Source: Tillandsia leiboldiana | Lineage: Eukaryota > Streptophyta > Magnoliopsida > Poales > Bromeliaceae | Length of the DNA: 64,000 nt | Direction: 5' to 3' | NCBI GenBank assembly: GCA_029204045.2 | Contig: CM055063.1 | Coordinates: forward strand, 39,527,562 to 39,591,561 | Shown: piece by piece, positions 1 through 9,734 of the stretch | Position numbering within the stretch: position 1 is the stretch's first letter | How the letters are laid out: the number at the start of each line of letters is the position of its first letter | Program-made: the position numbers and the translations under genes | The notes under the pieces: model-generated | The model's database searches: none | Told to the model about the DNA's origin: nothing | What the model saw: the letters and a program-made list of their open reading frames with translations, nothing else

Positions 1-2823
1 TCGTACCGGTGTTTCCTCGATGCTTAAGTCTTCCCGCAGCTCGATCGTGGAAACATCAAGGGTGTGAGAGGGGTCGGAAAGGTACTTCCGAAGCATCGAG
101 ACGTGAAACACGTTGTGGACTCGATCAAGATTCGGCGGCAAGGCCAACCGGTACGCCATTGGGCCCACACGTTCTAGGATTTCGAACGGTCCCACGTACC
201 TCGGACTTAACTTCCCCCTCAGGCCGAAACGTCGGGTCCCCTTTGAAGGCGAAACTCGGAGCAACACATGCTCGCCCACCATGAATTCCAAATCCCGTCG
301 TCTGCGGTACGCCTAACTTTTCTGTCGGCTCTGGGCAGTCAGCAACCGTTGCTTGATAAGGCGCACTTTCGCTTCGGTCTCCTCCACCAAATCTGGTCCC
401 AAAAACTTGCGCTCCCCCAAGTCGTTCCAGCATATCGGAGACCGACAGCGGCGCCCATATAGGGCCTCGTATGGCGCCATTTGAATGCTGGCTTGGTAGC
501 TGTTGTTGTAGGCGAATTCCACAAGGGGTAGGTATCGAGACCACCCCTCACCCAAGTCAAGTACGCATGCTCGGAGCATGTCTTCGAGGATCTGGATCAC
601 TCGTTCAAATTGCCCGTCGGTTTGCGGGTGAAAAGCCGTACTAAAATGTAGTTTAGTCCCCATTGCCCGTTGCAGGCTCTGCCAAAAGTTTGACACAAAA
701 CGCGTGTCCCTATCCGAAGTAATGGACGCCGGTATCCTATGCAACCTCACCACCTCATTGATGTAGGTTTGCGCTAGTCGGTCTCGAGTCCATGTTGTGT
801 GAATGGGCAGGAAATGGGCCGATTTCGTCAGACTATCTACTATGACCCATATCGCGTCATGTCCTTGAGGCGATCTCGGAAAGCCGGTCACGAAATCCAT
901 CGTGATACTTTCCCATTTCCATTCCGGCACGAGTAACGGTTGTAACTTCCCTGCTGGGCGTTGATGTTCGCCCTTTACTTGTTGGCACACCAAGCAATGC
1001 GCCACAAATCGTATTACGTCCCCTTTTAATTTAGGCCACCAGAAGGTTTGTTTAATATCCTTGTACATCTTCGTCCCCCCAGGGTGCGCTGAGTAGGGAG
1101 CACTATGCGCTTCCCTCAGAATTTCCTCCTTGAGTTCCGGTAGGTCAGGCACGCAAATTCGCCCTCGGAATCGTATTGTGCCATCAGAGCCTATTGCGAA
1201 ATCGCCCCCTTGGTCTGAAGGTATTTTGTCTCGCACCAGCTGTAACTGGGTGTGTGTCGATTGTCCCTCCAAGATCCTGTCGAGCAGGGTAGGCCTAACT
1301 ACCAGGGTCAGGAGTTGTGCGACGGTCCCTGCCGGTACCACCTCCAATCTTAATTGCGAGAACTCTGCAATCAGACGATCCTATTGGGTAATGGCATTTG
1401 TCATTGATTCTACTGTCTGCCCCTTGCGGCTCAAGGCGTCGGCCACCACGTTTGCCTTTCCAGGATGGTAGTGGATCGATAATTCGTAGTCTTTTAGCAG
1501 CTCGAGCCACCGCCTTTGCCGTAAATTTAACTCCTTCTGAGTATAAAGGTACTTGAGGCTCTGGTGATCGGAATATACATTGCAGTGTGCCCCCTATAGG
1601 TAGTGTCTCCACAGCTTGAGGGCAAACACGACTGCTGCAAGCTTCAAGTCGTGTGTGGGGTAGTTCCATTCGTACACCTTGAGTTGTCTTGACGCATAGG
1701 CTATGACCTTACCCCGTTGCATAAGCACGCCTCCAAGACAGCTCCGCGACGCATCACAATAAATTTCATAGTCCTCCCCGGGCTCCGGTAAAGCGAGCAC
1801 CGGGGCCCGCGTCAATTTGTCTTTGAGTTCCTCAAAACTCTTCTAGCATTGGTCCGTCCAGATAAATTTCTCCCCTTTCCGGGTTAGATGATTTAAGGGA
1901 GTGGCTATTTTGGAGAAGCCTTCCACGAAGCGTCTGTAATACCTTGCCAGACCCAGGAAGCTCCGAATCTCTGCTACTGTTGTCGGTCGGGGCCAGTCGG
2001 TCACAGAGTCTATCTTCCTCGGGTCCACTGCAATTCCAGACGCCGAAACGATATACCCCAAAAAGTCCACCTCGCGGAGCTAGAACTCACACTTTTTGAG
2101 TTTGGCATATAGTTTCTGGTCCCGGAGGGTCTGAAGGACTATACATAGGTACTCCTCATGTTCCTCATCTGTGCGGGAGTAGATGAGGATGTCATCGATG
2201 AAGACCACTACAAACAGATCTAAAAAGGGTTTAAACACCCTATTCATCATGTCCATGAACACCGCTGGGGCGTTGGTGAGCCCGAACGGCATTACCGTGA
2301 ATTCGTAGTGGCCGCAACGAGTCCGGAAAGCTGTTTTGGGGACATCCTCACCCCTGAATCTGAGCTGATGATAGCCGGACTGCAGATCGATCTTTGAGAA
2401 CACCGTTGCTCCTTGTAACTGGTCGAACGGATCGTCGATCCGCGGCAGGGGGTATTTGTTCTTGATGGTGACCTTGTTTATTTCCTGATAGTCTATGCAC
2501 AAGCGAAGGCTTCCGTCCTTCTTCCTTTTGAACAGAACGGGTGCGCCCCATGACGACACGCTCGGTCTGATGAAGCCTTTATCCAAAAGGTCTTCCAGTT
2601 GTGCTTTGAGTTCCTTCAACTCGGCGAAGGCCATCCTGTACGGTGCTTTGGTAATGGGTTGAGTCCCTGAGAGTAGTTCAATAGGGAAGTCGACCTCTCG
2701 TTCGGGTGGCATCCCAGGGAGTTCCGTCGGGAACACATCCGAAAATTCCCTTATGACTGGATGTCGGAAAGTGAGGGAGTGGGTCGAGCTGTTAGGTCCA
2801 CCGAGGCCAAATAAGCCACGCAC
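1..2823 (-). pseudogene. pol: gypsy pol: reverse transcriptase, RNase H, integrase, start of C-terminal tail
   Basis: On the minus strand the reverse transcriptase runs from about 2720 to 2080. It shows the LCIDYQEINK segment, SKIDLQSGYHQ and the catalytic FIDD (YxDD-type) box. RNase H follows (IYCDASRSCLGG, near 1750), then integrase, with the HHCC zinc finger (HSAPYSAHPGG...CLVCQQVK, about 1115-985), the first Asp in ITMDFV, the second in SDRDTRF and the Glu region after HPQTDGQ. Bases 312-1 continue in the same frame into the post-integrase tail. That frame is interrupted only by five TAG codons, at 315-313, 1383-1381, 1596-1594, 1845-1843 and 2082-2080. Comparison with the intact relative suggests a 1-nt frameshift near 2752-2760. 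The gene is dead as a polyprotein unless stops are suppressed. Confidence 0.9.
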
Positions 2824-2861
2824 TCGCTATCTATTAGTTTCCTGGCTCGAGACGCTAGGGT

Positions 2862-3381
2862 CACGTGACCAGCTCACTTAAAGCGTACAGACATAGTACC
2901 CACGATCTCGACCGAACTCAACCCACCTGGACGTTGGGTCTACAGTGGGCCGCAGCCCCACTCAATTTATCGGTCTGCTGGGCCTATTGCCACGAGGCAG
3001 GATGTTGGGCATATTTAGTTCATAAATACCCAAATAACCCGCAACAGAATCCCTTCTGTCTTACTTCGTTAGAACCTACCCGCCCGTGTATGCTAGGGAG
3101 GGCTAAACTAAAAACCTAAGGGGGGTAAGGACCTCCCTCTTAACAACGCCGGGTAAGACGGGGAAATAGGAAAGTGAACGGGGGTCGGACAAGGGTAGGA
3201 TGCTCAGGTGTATCCGATTCTCCTAATCGAAGAGTAGAGAAAAATAACATAAAACGTTACCTGCTATTATTCATTTCGGGACATTGCGTCCTCCACTGGG
3301 CAGCTCGGGGAGCCCGTCCACAACCCTTGGGCCAGCGACGTACGGCGTGGGGGGGCAGGGACCTGGTGTCGTCATAATCCG
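2862..3381 (-). other. Region where protease is expected; none recognisable
   Basis: The interval between the CCHC knuckles of gag and the start of reverse transcriptase should encode the aspartic protease. The spacing is close to that of the related intact element. Homology resumes at about 2862 with an SRARKL motif. I see no DTGA-type active site and no long minus-strand frame from about 2865 to 3256, only stop-rich sequence. The protease may be replaced by unrelated DNA, or decayed beyond recognition. Confidence 0.45.
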
Positions 3382-3990
3382 TCATGTGCTGACTGACGGG
3401 TAGGTCCTTCCGTGGGTCGGGAGCTGCAGCATTTTCTGGTTCTCGGGTTGCGGTGCCGTGGCGGTAGTAGCCGGTTTCTGGGGGCATGAGACACGTGAGT
3501 GGCCCGGCTTGCCGCACCGGAAACAGTGGTCGTGTCTCCAAGGGCAGCTCGTCACTCGATGCGCCCCACCACATATGATGCACAGCTTCCCTAGTGGTTC
3601 TGGTCCTCCTATCTTTGCTTGCCCGATTTTCTGTTCTGTCTTCGGGCGTTTGGTTGCCCGGCCTCCCTGAAAGGGGTTCTCCGCCGGACCGGGGTGGGGG
3701 TACCTCTGGCCCCGATATAGTCCGGGGTATCCCTGCTGAGTGCGTGCCTCGGTGAGTTCCCGCTCCGCCCGCATGGCCAGGTTAACCGCCTCATGAAGGG
3801 TGGGAAATCCTGCAGGTGGTATCCCACGAAAAGTGTCGTCCCTGGCGCCGTGCTGGAAGTGGTCAATACCCTCAAGATCCCGTGTCAGTAAGCACAAGCG
3901 TTCGGTGAGGGTAAGCAGTTGCCCAGCCACATCGCGCAACTGGTTGCGTAGTAAGCGGTTCGCTGCGGCTGCAGAGTCCATCCTGTCCAT
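3382..3990 (-). pseudogene. gag: gypsy gag remnant with CCHC zinc knuckles, capsid core deleted
   Basis: This 202-residue frame keeps an N-terminal helix-rich stretch (residues 1-40). It then jumps to the end of the capsid domain (GFPTLHEAVNLAMRAERELTEA, about 60-85). A basic linker follows, and paired nucleic-acid-binding knuckles (CIICGGAHRVTSC and CFRCGKPGHSRVSC, about 137-170). The central retrotransposon gag domain, with its conserved Trp and Leu residues, is absent, while the relative at 55.5 kb has about 100 residues there. I infer an internal deletion. The frame ends in TGA at 3384-3382. It would act as the nucleocapsid of the element but cannot build a particle alone. Confidence 0.8.
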
Positions 3991-4230
3991 TTCACGTTGA
4001 CGTTTATTGACCGAGCCGGACTGCTATCTTTGCATACAAAGAAATCGCGTCAATCCTAACGTTACTGGCCTAGCCCTCTGACCTACAAACACACCGACCA
4101 CGATTTCCCCTTTTTCTCTCGCACACTCACGGTCTACCGCACCAACACCTTGGTTATCTCATGTTCAGTTGCTTGTGGCGTTATACACTGTGGATGTTGG
4201 TCACTGACTACTATGGTTAAAGTTGTTTTT

Positions 4231-4241
4231 CTCTGATACCA
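4231..4241 (-). other. Primer-binding site (initiator Met tRNA)
   Basis: The minus strand reads TGGTATCAGAG, complementary to the 3' end of plant initiator-Met tRNA. It lies seven bases inside the LTR terminus at 4249. This fixes the orientation of the element and the inner edge of its 5' LTR. Confidence 0.9.
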
Positions 4242-4248
4242 TATAATC

Positions 4249-6646
4249 TGTCACGCCCCGGAGGTTTAAGGATTAGCAGAAAACGTACATATTTTTTTTT
4301 TTCTTATGACAGCCCCTCCTGCCGGTGCGCGTCAGACCCGCCACATATACAAATTCACTCTTCAAACGGACAGAGTCTCCTTTGTATATGCACGACGTCA
4401 CATTTACAACATTATTCTTTAACCACACAGTCACAATGAATACATTGATGGAGAGTACTACTTTTATCCATAAACTTAAGGTTTCATTTATGACATCAAG
4501 ATGAGACTGTGGATTTACGAACGGTGTCTAAATGACACCTAGTTTCCCAAAGTAATTCCGTGAGTCTCATTTAGGCGGCTGTATCTTTTGAAAGGATAAA
4601 TCCAGAGGTTTACAAAGTAGTGCCCACACGACACTTGGTTTTGGAAAGCATTTTCGAAACCCTTTTGTTTAGTATAAAACATGCCGCGCATAAGTCCATA
4701 AGAGTATATCAAATCCACAATACCAAAATACTGTCAATCCAAAATCCATAATGTTCCACAATCAAGCAATAGAAACTTAATAGTTAAACAAGAAAGGAAA
4801 TGAGATAACCTAAACAAGAACGATGAAATAAAGCCTCATGTGGCTAATGTCCCCTAGACGCTGCCTCACCATCGTCCCAGCTACTACATCTAGTCGGACC
4901 TGTCATAGTGTGGGAAAGTCAGTGACAAATAAAGTAGATGTGCAAAGCAATAAGAAGTATTGTTAAGACAAACCGAATACACCGGAACCTTTCGCTTTCC
5001 CTCTCATGAGTCACCGTATTCCTTGATTTAATTACATAATACCTGTTGGAAGGTCTAAAGACCCCCTCGTGAACGATCACTTGCTCGCGTATTGCCTTTA
5101 ACCCCTCCGCGGTGCTAGTGCTGCACCTATAGCAACCAGGAGGGGACCCCACTCGACACCTTTACTTTCGTGGGGTACACGGGTCAACATACCACAATTC
5201 CATAAGAGTACACCCAATCGGTGGCCAAACCGCCGGTGTGCGTGTAAGCGTCTAAGAGCATAATAGCCGAAAACGGCGTGTAACAATCACCGCGACACTT
5301 AGTCGCCACAGTTAACAATGAAAGAACGGAAATACTCATGCGATCGGTTTTTAACAGTTAGTACAATTCATCTACTTTATTATTCTTGTTATTATACTTG
5401 TCATAATGATGACATACAGCACTTATTGCGAGAGTACCCACCTTGTTGCGCGAAGATTGGGACACCTTGAACTTTGACACCCTCCCGCTCAGCACTTGGA
5501 CCTAAAGAAGTCCCCAAAAAGATCGATAAGTCAAACCCTGCCGCAAAACGAGACCCAAAACCTGACGACGCAACGAAAATGCCGTAGCGGCGTGTTCACG
5601 ACGCACGGTTGCTCCCCGCACGATGCTGCCCGTGCGGCGTCACCGCCTGCGGGTGCCCCGCGCGGTATGAAGCCGCGCGGCGCGCACACCCGCGGGTGGC
5701 GCCCGTGAGGTGCCGCCAGCGCGGGCGCCGCCGCCCGCGGGTGCCCCGCGTGGCATGAAGCCGCGCGGCGCGCACACCTGCGGGTGGCGCCCGTGCGGTG
5801 CCGCCCGGGCGGGCGCTGCCGCCCGCGGGTGCCCCGCGCGGCATGAAGCCGCGCGGCGCGCACACCCGTGGGTGGCGCCCGTGCGGTGCCGCCCGCGCGG
5901 GCGCCGCCGCCCGCGGTTGCCCCGCGCGGCATGAAGCCGCGCGGCGTGCGCACCCGCGGGTGGCATCTGTGCGGTGCCGCCCGCGCGGGCGCCGCCGCCC
6001 GTGGGTGCCCCACGCGGCATGAAGCCGCGCGGCGTGCGCACCCGCGGGTGGCACCCGTGCGGTGTGCGCACTCGCGGGTGGCGCCCGTGCGGTGTTGCCC
6101 GCGGGCGCCCCGCGCGGCACGAGGCCGCGCAGCGCGCGCCCGTAGTCGCGCGGCGGCGGTGGTGACGGCGACGGCGACGACGAAGAAGTCGCCGAAAAGA
6201 CAAGAAACCCTAGAAAGATTACAATAAACCAAAACCACTCACCGTTTGCTTCGGGGGAAGACGATCCGATTGTACTCCCGGTTCCAACACGTCAATCAGG
6301 GTGTTCGGACTCCTCCGCCTTCTCCCTTTCTCTTCTCTCCGTTTAGGGTTCTGTTCTTTTCTTTTCTCTCTCGATCTCTCCGGTTAGGGTTTCTCGTACG
6401 TACGAATAAATCCCACATATAAGGTTTATTAACAAATAACTAATTAATTGATTAATTAATTATACGGGATAAACCCATAACTTCCTCAAAAAGCGTGCGG
6501 GATATTCTGCACGGATTCTGATGCGCACCAAGTCCCTGCAACCCTAAAAACCCTGTTCCGGGAGATTCCAAGGTCGGATTTCAGATCCGATCTCACCGTC
6601 GGTCATCTTTTTTCGAGCCCTTTCACAGAAAAATACCCGTGCAACA
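4249..6646 (-). repeat. 5' LTR of the left gypsy element
   Basis: The LTR ends (minus strand) in CCGGGGCGTGACA-like sequence (here CCTCCGGGGCGTGACA) immediately before the primer-binding site. It appears to begin TGTTGCACGGG at about 6646, giving roughly 2.4 kb. Inside are an AT-rich 3' half (4260-5480), an 88-bp GC-rich tandem array and a pyrimidine-rich stretch (6300-6400). The layout matches the other gypsy LTRs in the window. The U5 side is clearly homologous to 34700-35387. The partner LTR is not in view, so the outer edge is provisional. Confidence 0.7.
5654..6093 (+). repeat. 88-bp GC-rich tandem repeat, five copies
   Basis: Units start with TGCCCCGCG at 5654, 5742, 5830, 5918 and 6006, exactly 88 bp apart. 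A partial, rearranged unit runs to about 6130. Each contains an ATGAAGCCGCGCGG segment and several GCGGGTGG/GCCCGCGG palindromes. The unit is not a multiple of three, so the same peptide appears in rotating frames. The overlapping open frames here are therefore a by-product of GC richness and repetition. Confidence 0.92.
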
Positions 6647-6739
6647 CATCGACCAACTTAAGATAACTCAATAATTCAGCTTGCCTAACAGAAGCACTTT
6701 ATTAACAGGAGGGTAAAATATCACTAGAAAAGTCATGTC
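6647..6739. other. Short unassigned segment between LTR and integrase fragment
   Basis: About 93 bp of AT-rich sequence with no recognisable coding or element signature. It may be a remnant of the sequence into which the left element inserted. Confidence 0.4.
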
Positions 6740-7113
6740 ATTACAAAAGTCGTGCTGAATTGCAGTTTGGTCCCCATTGCCCTCTGTAGCCTCCGCCAAA
6801 AGTTCAACACAAAACGCGTGTCTCTATCAGAAGTTATCGACGGTGGTACTCCGTCCAACCTTACCACCTCGTCGATGTAGGTTTGCGCCAACCGGTCTCG
6901 GGTCCATGTCGTGTGGATGGGCAAAAAATGAGCCGATTTCGTCAAACGATCCACTATGACCCATATCGCGTCGTGTCCTTGTTGCGATCGGAGAAATCCA
7001 GTCACAAAGTCCATGGTAATCCATTCCCATTTCCATTCCGGTACGGGCAATGGCTGTAGTTTCCCCGCCGGGCGCTGGTGTTCAGCCTTCACTTGTTGGC
7101 ATACCAAACAATG
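6740..7113 (-). pseudogene. gypsy integrase catalytic-core fragment
   Basis: On the minus strand this encodes the end of the zinc finger (CLVCQQVKAEHQ), the first catalytic Asp (ITMDFVTG) and the second (SDRDTRF), then stops near the GTKLQFST segment. It is close to the integrase of the left element (about 636-1000). The zinc-finger side is cut exactly where a new LTR terminus begins at 7114, and the other side is cut at about 6740. It is an old fragment interrupted by a later insertion, with no complete domain left. Confidence 0.85.
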
Positions 7114-8493
7114 TGTCACGCCCCGGGTGTAAACCAGAACCCGGGCTCGTCCACAGATCCGCCGTGCACACAGAATTTCCCATGTACACGTAGCGCTGGT
7201 AACCTGCTCAGATATAAAAGAATAATAAAAGAGCATAAAACAAAGCTGAACTAAAACTAATACATCTCAGACAAATGCTGGAGATAAAAGTACAACATAA
7301 CTCTCAAATATACATGTGTCTCTCCCAGCTCACCAAATAAATACAACCTGCTGGCAGAAGCCAGGCCCAAAAAGAAAGGAAAAGACATTGACTGTGTGTA
7401 CAGGGGATACATAAAAAACTGCTAAACTCACAACCGGGTAGACGGCTATCTAATCCGCGATCCTCTTACCTCGATCCGCCGAGGAGGGTCCAGCAACTCC
7501 AGCAGAGGACTCTGCAAAACAAAGGGGGGGAAAAAGAAAAGTACAATGGGGGGGGGGGGGGGGGTGAGAACTACTATAAAACAGTAGCCTCCCCTTGTGG
7601 GTTAAACCTCAAACTCAGACATGCCCACTAGGTCTACCGGAGGCGAAAAGGAAACAAAGGTGGTATGCTATAAATATAACTACTGATGAAAAAGCTACCA
7701 CTAGTATGCCTCTAAAATACCAAGCTAAAAGAATAGCTAAATGTATGCATCGGAGTATAAATGCGTGCCCGAAAAACCCAATCTAAACACCAGTAAACAC
7801 TGGTACTGCCTGCTGTGCCTACCGAACTCAAAACTCAGCCGCGGGATGCAGACCGGCTCCTGACCGGCACGGTCGCATCCCGAAAAGCAACAGACCGGCT
7901 CCTGACCGGCACGGTCACACACACTCCGGAGTGGCACTCGAGGGGAGCGACCCACACGAGTGAAATAAGTAGCCATAAGTAACCTGATATAGCAGGACTA
8001 GATCATGACTCTAGTCAAGTGGGAAAAACCATCCACTAAAGAAAGCCCGATCCCTCTCCCCCAATCTGATGCAATAGTAACAGCCCGGTCAACCGCCCAA
8101 AGTTCGCGGTTGCCGCAATACCCTGCCATCAAGGCCTGCCTGTCCCAAATCCCCAAAATCTGACTACACTAACCCAACCCCTGCTCGAACCCGAGCACAC
8201 TATCCCCTAAGTCTAGACAACAGGAGAAAGAATAAAAGTATGGTTTCTCCTAAGTCAGTTTCAGCATGATAGTGTAGCAAAAAAAGGTGGCCTATCTAGG
8301 TGACCATACAAGCATGCAAATGTCCTTTAATTGGCAAAATAAATGCAGGTGTCCTGATTTTTACATGAAGTAGAGCATGCTATAACAAGAAATTATGATC
8401 GCCTAAGTACCCTATGTACTAGTATATCATAAGCCGGCCTACACACATGCATAAAGTCCCCCAAATTTAAATGATATTTCCTATAGCATCTTG
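7114..8493 (-). mobile_element. gypsy-type LTR, 3' portion, cut by the copia insertion
   Basis: It begins TGTCACGCCCCGGG and continues with a self-complementary CCCGGG segment and a CCGCCGTG motif. This is the layout of the Tekay LTR end at 46615 but strongly diverged. The other half of what looks like the same LTR resumes at 30767 and ends at 33899 with the reverse complement of TGTAGAGTACCGG. A run of 17 G lies at 7548-7564. No coding sequence is visible. I could not find a matching target duplication at the two far ends, so solo LTR versus truncated element is unresolved. Confidence 0.65.
7849..7916. repeat. Two direct copies of a 26-bp GACCGG-rich motif
   Basis: The 26-bp segment beginning CAGACCGGCTCC occurs at 7849-7874 and 7891-7916. 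Each copy can fold on itself (GACCG near the start, CGGTC at the end). It lies inside the LTR fragment. Confidence 0.8.
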
Positions 8494-9701
8494 AAGATTG
8501 AAGATGAAGAAGTTTGAATCATATACCTCAATCTCAAGAAAGAAGAATTCAAAAGGATCAGGTACGTTTAACTAAAGATTTATGGTGATCCGAATACTTC
8601 TTATAGTGTAGAAACACTTGGATGAATTTTTGATTGCATAAAAATCAAAAACTGGGCATTTTACATGTTCAGAGTCCGGACCGTGGATCTCAGTCCGGAC
8701 CCCGAACGTAGGTTTGTTCATGTGCAATTCCAGTCCGGACCTTGGAAATTTAAGTCCGGACCCCGAACGTGAAATTGTTGAAATTGCATGAACAGTCCGG
8801 ACCGTGGATTGCAGTCCGGACCCCGAATGTCGTCTTTTTTGGAAAAAGTCTGTTTCGCTGAGACAGTCCGGACCGTCAATTCCAGTCCGGACTGTCGTCC
8901 TGTAAAATTCCAGAATTGGTTAGTTTTTTATGCTTATCTTCTTCCAATGGTTTCTAACCTATAAATAGACCCTATGATTCATCTTTTAGGGTACGCGAAA
9001 AATACGACCGAAATAGAAAAATCCACATATAGAGAAGAAAGGAAATACTAGATTTAATTCTATGTTTCTTCATCTATATTATTAATTTGATTCTAGGTTT
9101 TCCAAACTCAGATTTTGAGTAGAATCAAATTAATGAATACTTAGATGGTATTTCCGATCTATTTCTAACCTAAGTATTCGGCGGCTCATCACCACCCAAA
9201 AACAACGATTTTCCCAAAATCGGCGCGTAGACTCGCGTGGCCTTGTGGATTCAAGGTGCTACCGCTCTCGTGTATTCGGAGCGAGGTACGTTCGTGGATT
9301 CGAGATGTGCTACTGGGTGAAGACCGTGGATTCGGTCGGACGTCGTGGACTCGACGTTGGACGCCGTGGATTCGACGTTGGGCGCTGATCGTGGATTCGA
9401 GAAGCGTTGCGGAGCGAGCGGAGAAGATCTACTAGGAGCGTATGGAAAAGGTTGAGTCGTCTGTGAGTACGGTATATCACCTTGTACGTGTTTAATTCTA
9501 GTGGATTTCGCCGTGTGATCGGTCCCGTGGTTTTTTACTCCGGTTTGGAGTTTTTCCACGTAAAAATCTTGCGTGTTTATTTTTATTTCCGCATTGGGTT
9601 TTATTGCATAATAATTTTTTGAGTGTTTATGGTTTACACCTATTCACCCCCCCTCTAGGTGTTTTTTCCCCTATTTAGATCCAATTATACATAACCCAAC
9701 A
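8494..9701 (+). repeat. 5' LTR of copia A (5'-truncated)
   Basis: It matches the LTR at 29536-30766 but lacks its first 24 bp. The LTR should open with TGTTACGGAATTT, whereas here homology starts at AAGATTGAAGATG. It ends ...ACCCAACA just before the primer-binding site. It holds eight GTCCGGAC palindromes, a TATAAATA box and a downstream run of GTGGATTCG repeats (about 9246-9400). Confidence 0.9.
8677..8967 (+). promoter_or_regulatory. copia LTR promoter: eight GTCCGGAC palindromes upstream of a TATA box
   Basis: Between about 8677 and 8900 the 8-bp palindrome GTCCGGAC occurs eight times, often followed by CCCGAACG or CGTGGAT. A TATAAATA box lies at 8960-8967. Regular palindromes within 300 bp of a TATA box suggest binding sites for a dimeric activator. 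The same arrangement is in the LTR at 29536 (TATA at 30025-30032) and that at 18577 (TATA at 19060-19067). Confidence 0.7.
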
Positions 9702-9703
9702 AG

Positions 9704-9715
9704 TGGTATCAGAGC
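9704..9715 (+). other. Primer-binding site (initiator Met tRNA), copia A
   Basis: TGGTATCAGAGC lies two bases after the LTR end at 9701 and is complementary to initiator-Met tRNA. Confidence 0.93.
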
Positions 9716-9734
9716 GGGAATAGGGTTGTAAACA

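Larger units (their letters stand above)
1..6646 (-). mobile_element. Decayed Ty3/gypsy element (chromovirus-like), 5' LTR, gag and pol; 3' end outside window
   Basis: Read on the minus strand, the order is LTR (6646-4249), initiator-Met primer-binding site, gag with CCHC knuckles, then reverse transcriptase, RNase H and integrase down to base 1. This is the Ty3/gypsy domain order, with integrase last. The pol resembles the better-preserved Tekay-like elements at 49-63 kb in every domain but is clearly divergent. The 3' LTR would lie to the left of the window. Gag has lost its capsid core, no protease motif is visible, and pol carries five in-frame stops, so the copy cannot act alone. The right LTR edge is inferred from a TG...CA end near 6646 and is less certain than the left edge at 4249. 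Confidence 0.85.

Noticed and set aside
5531..6238. Frames of up to 235 residues across the 88-bp array
   Set aside because: The same low-stop, GC-rich repeat effect occurs on both strands, inside an LTR.
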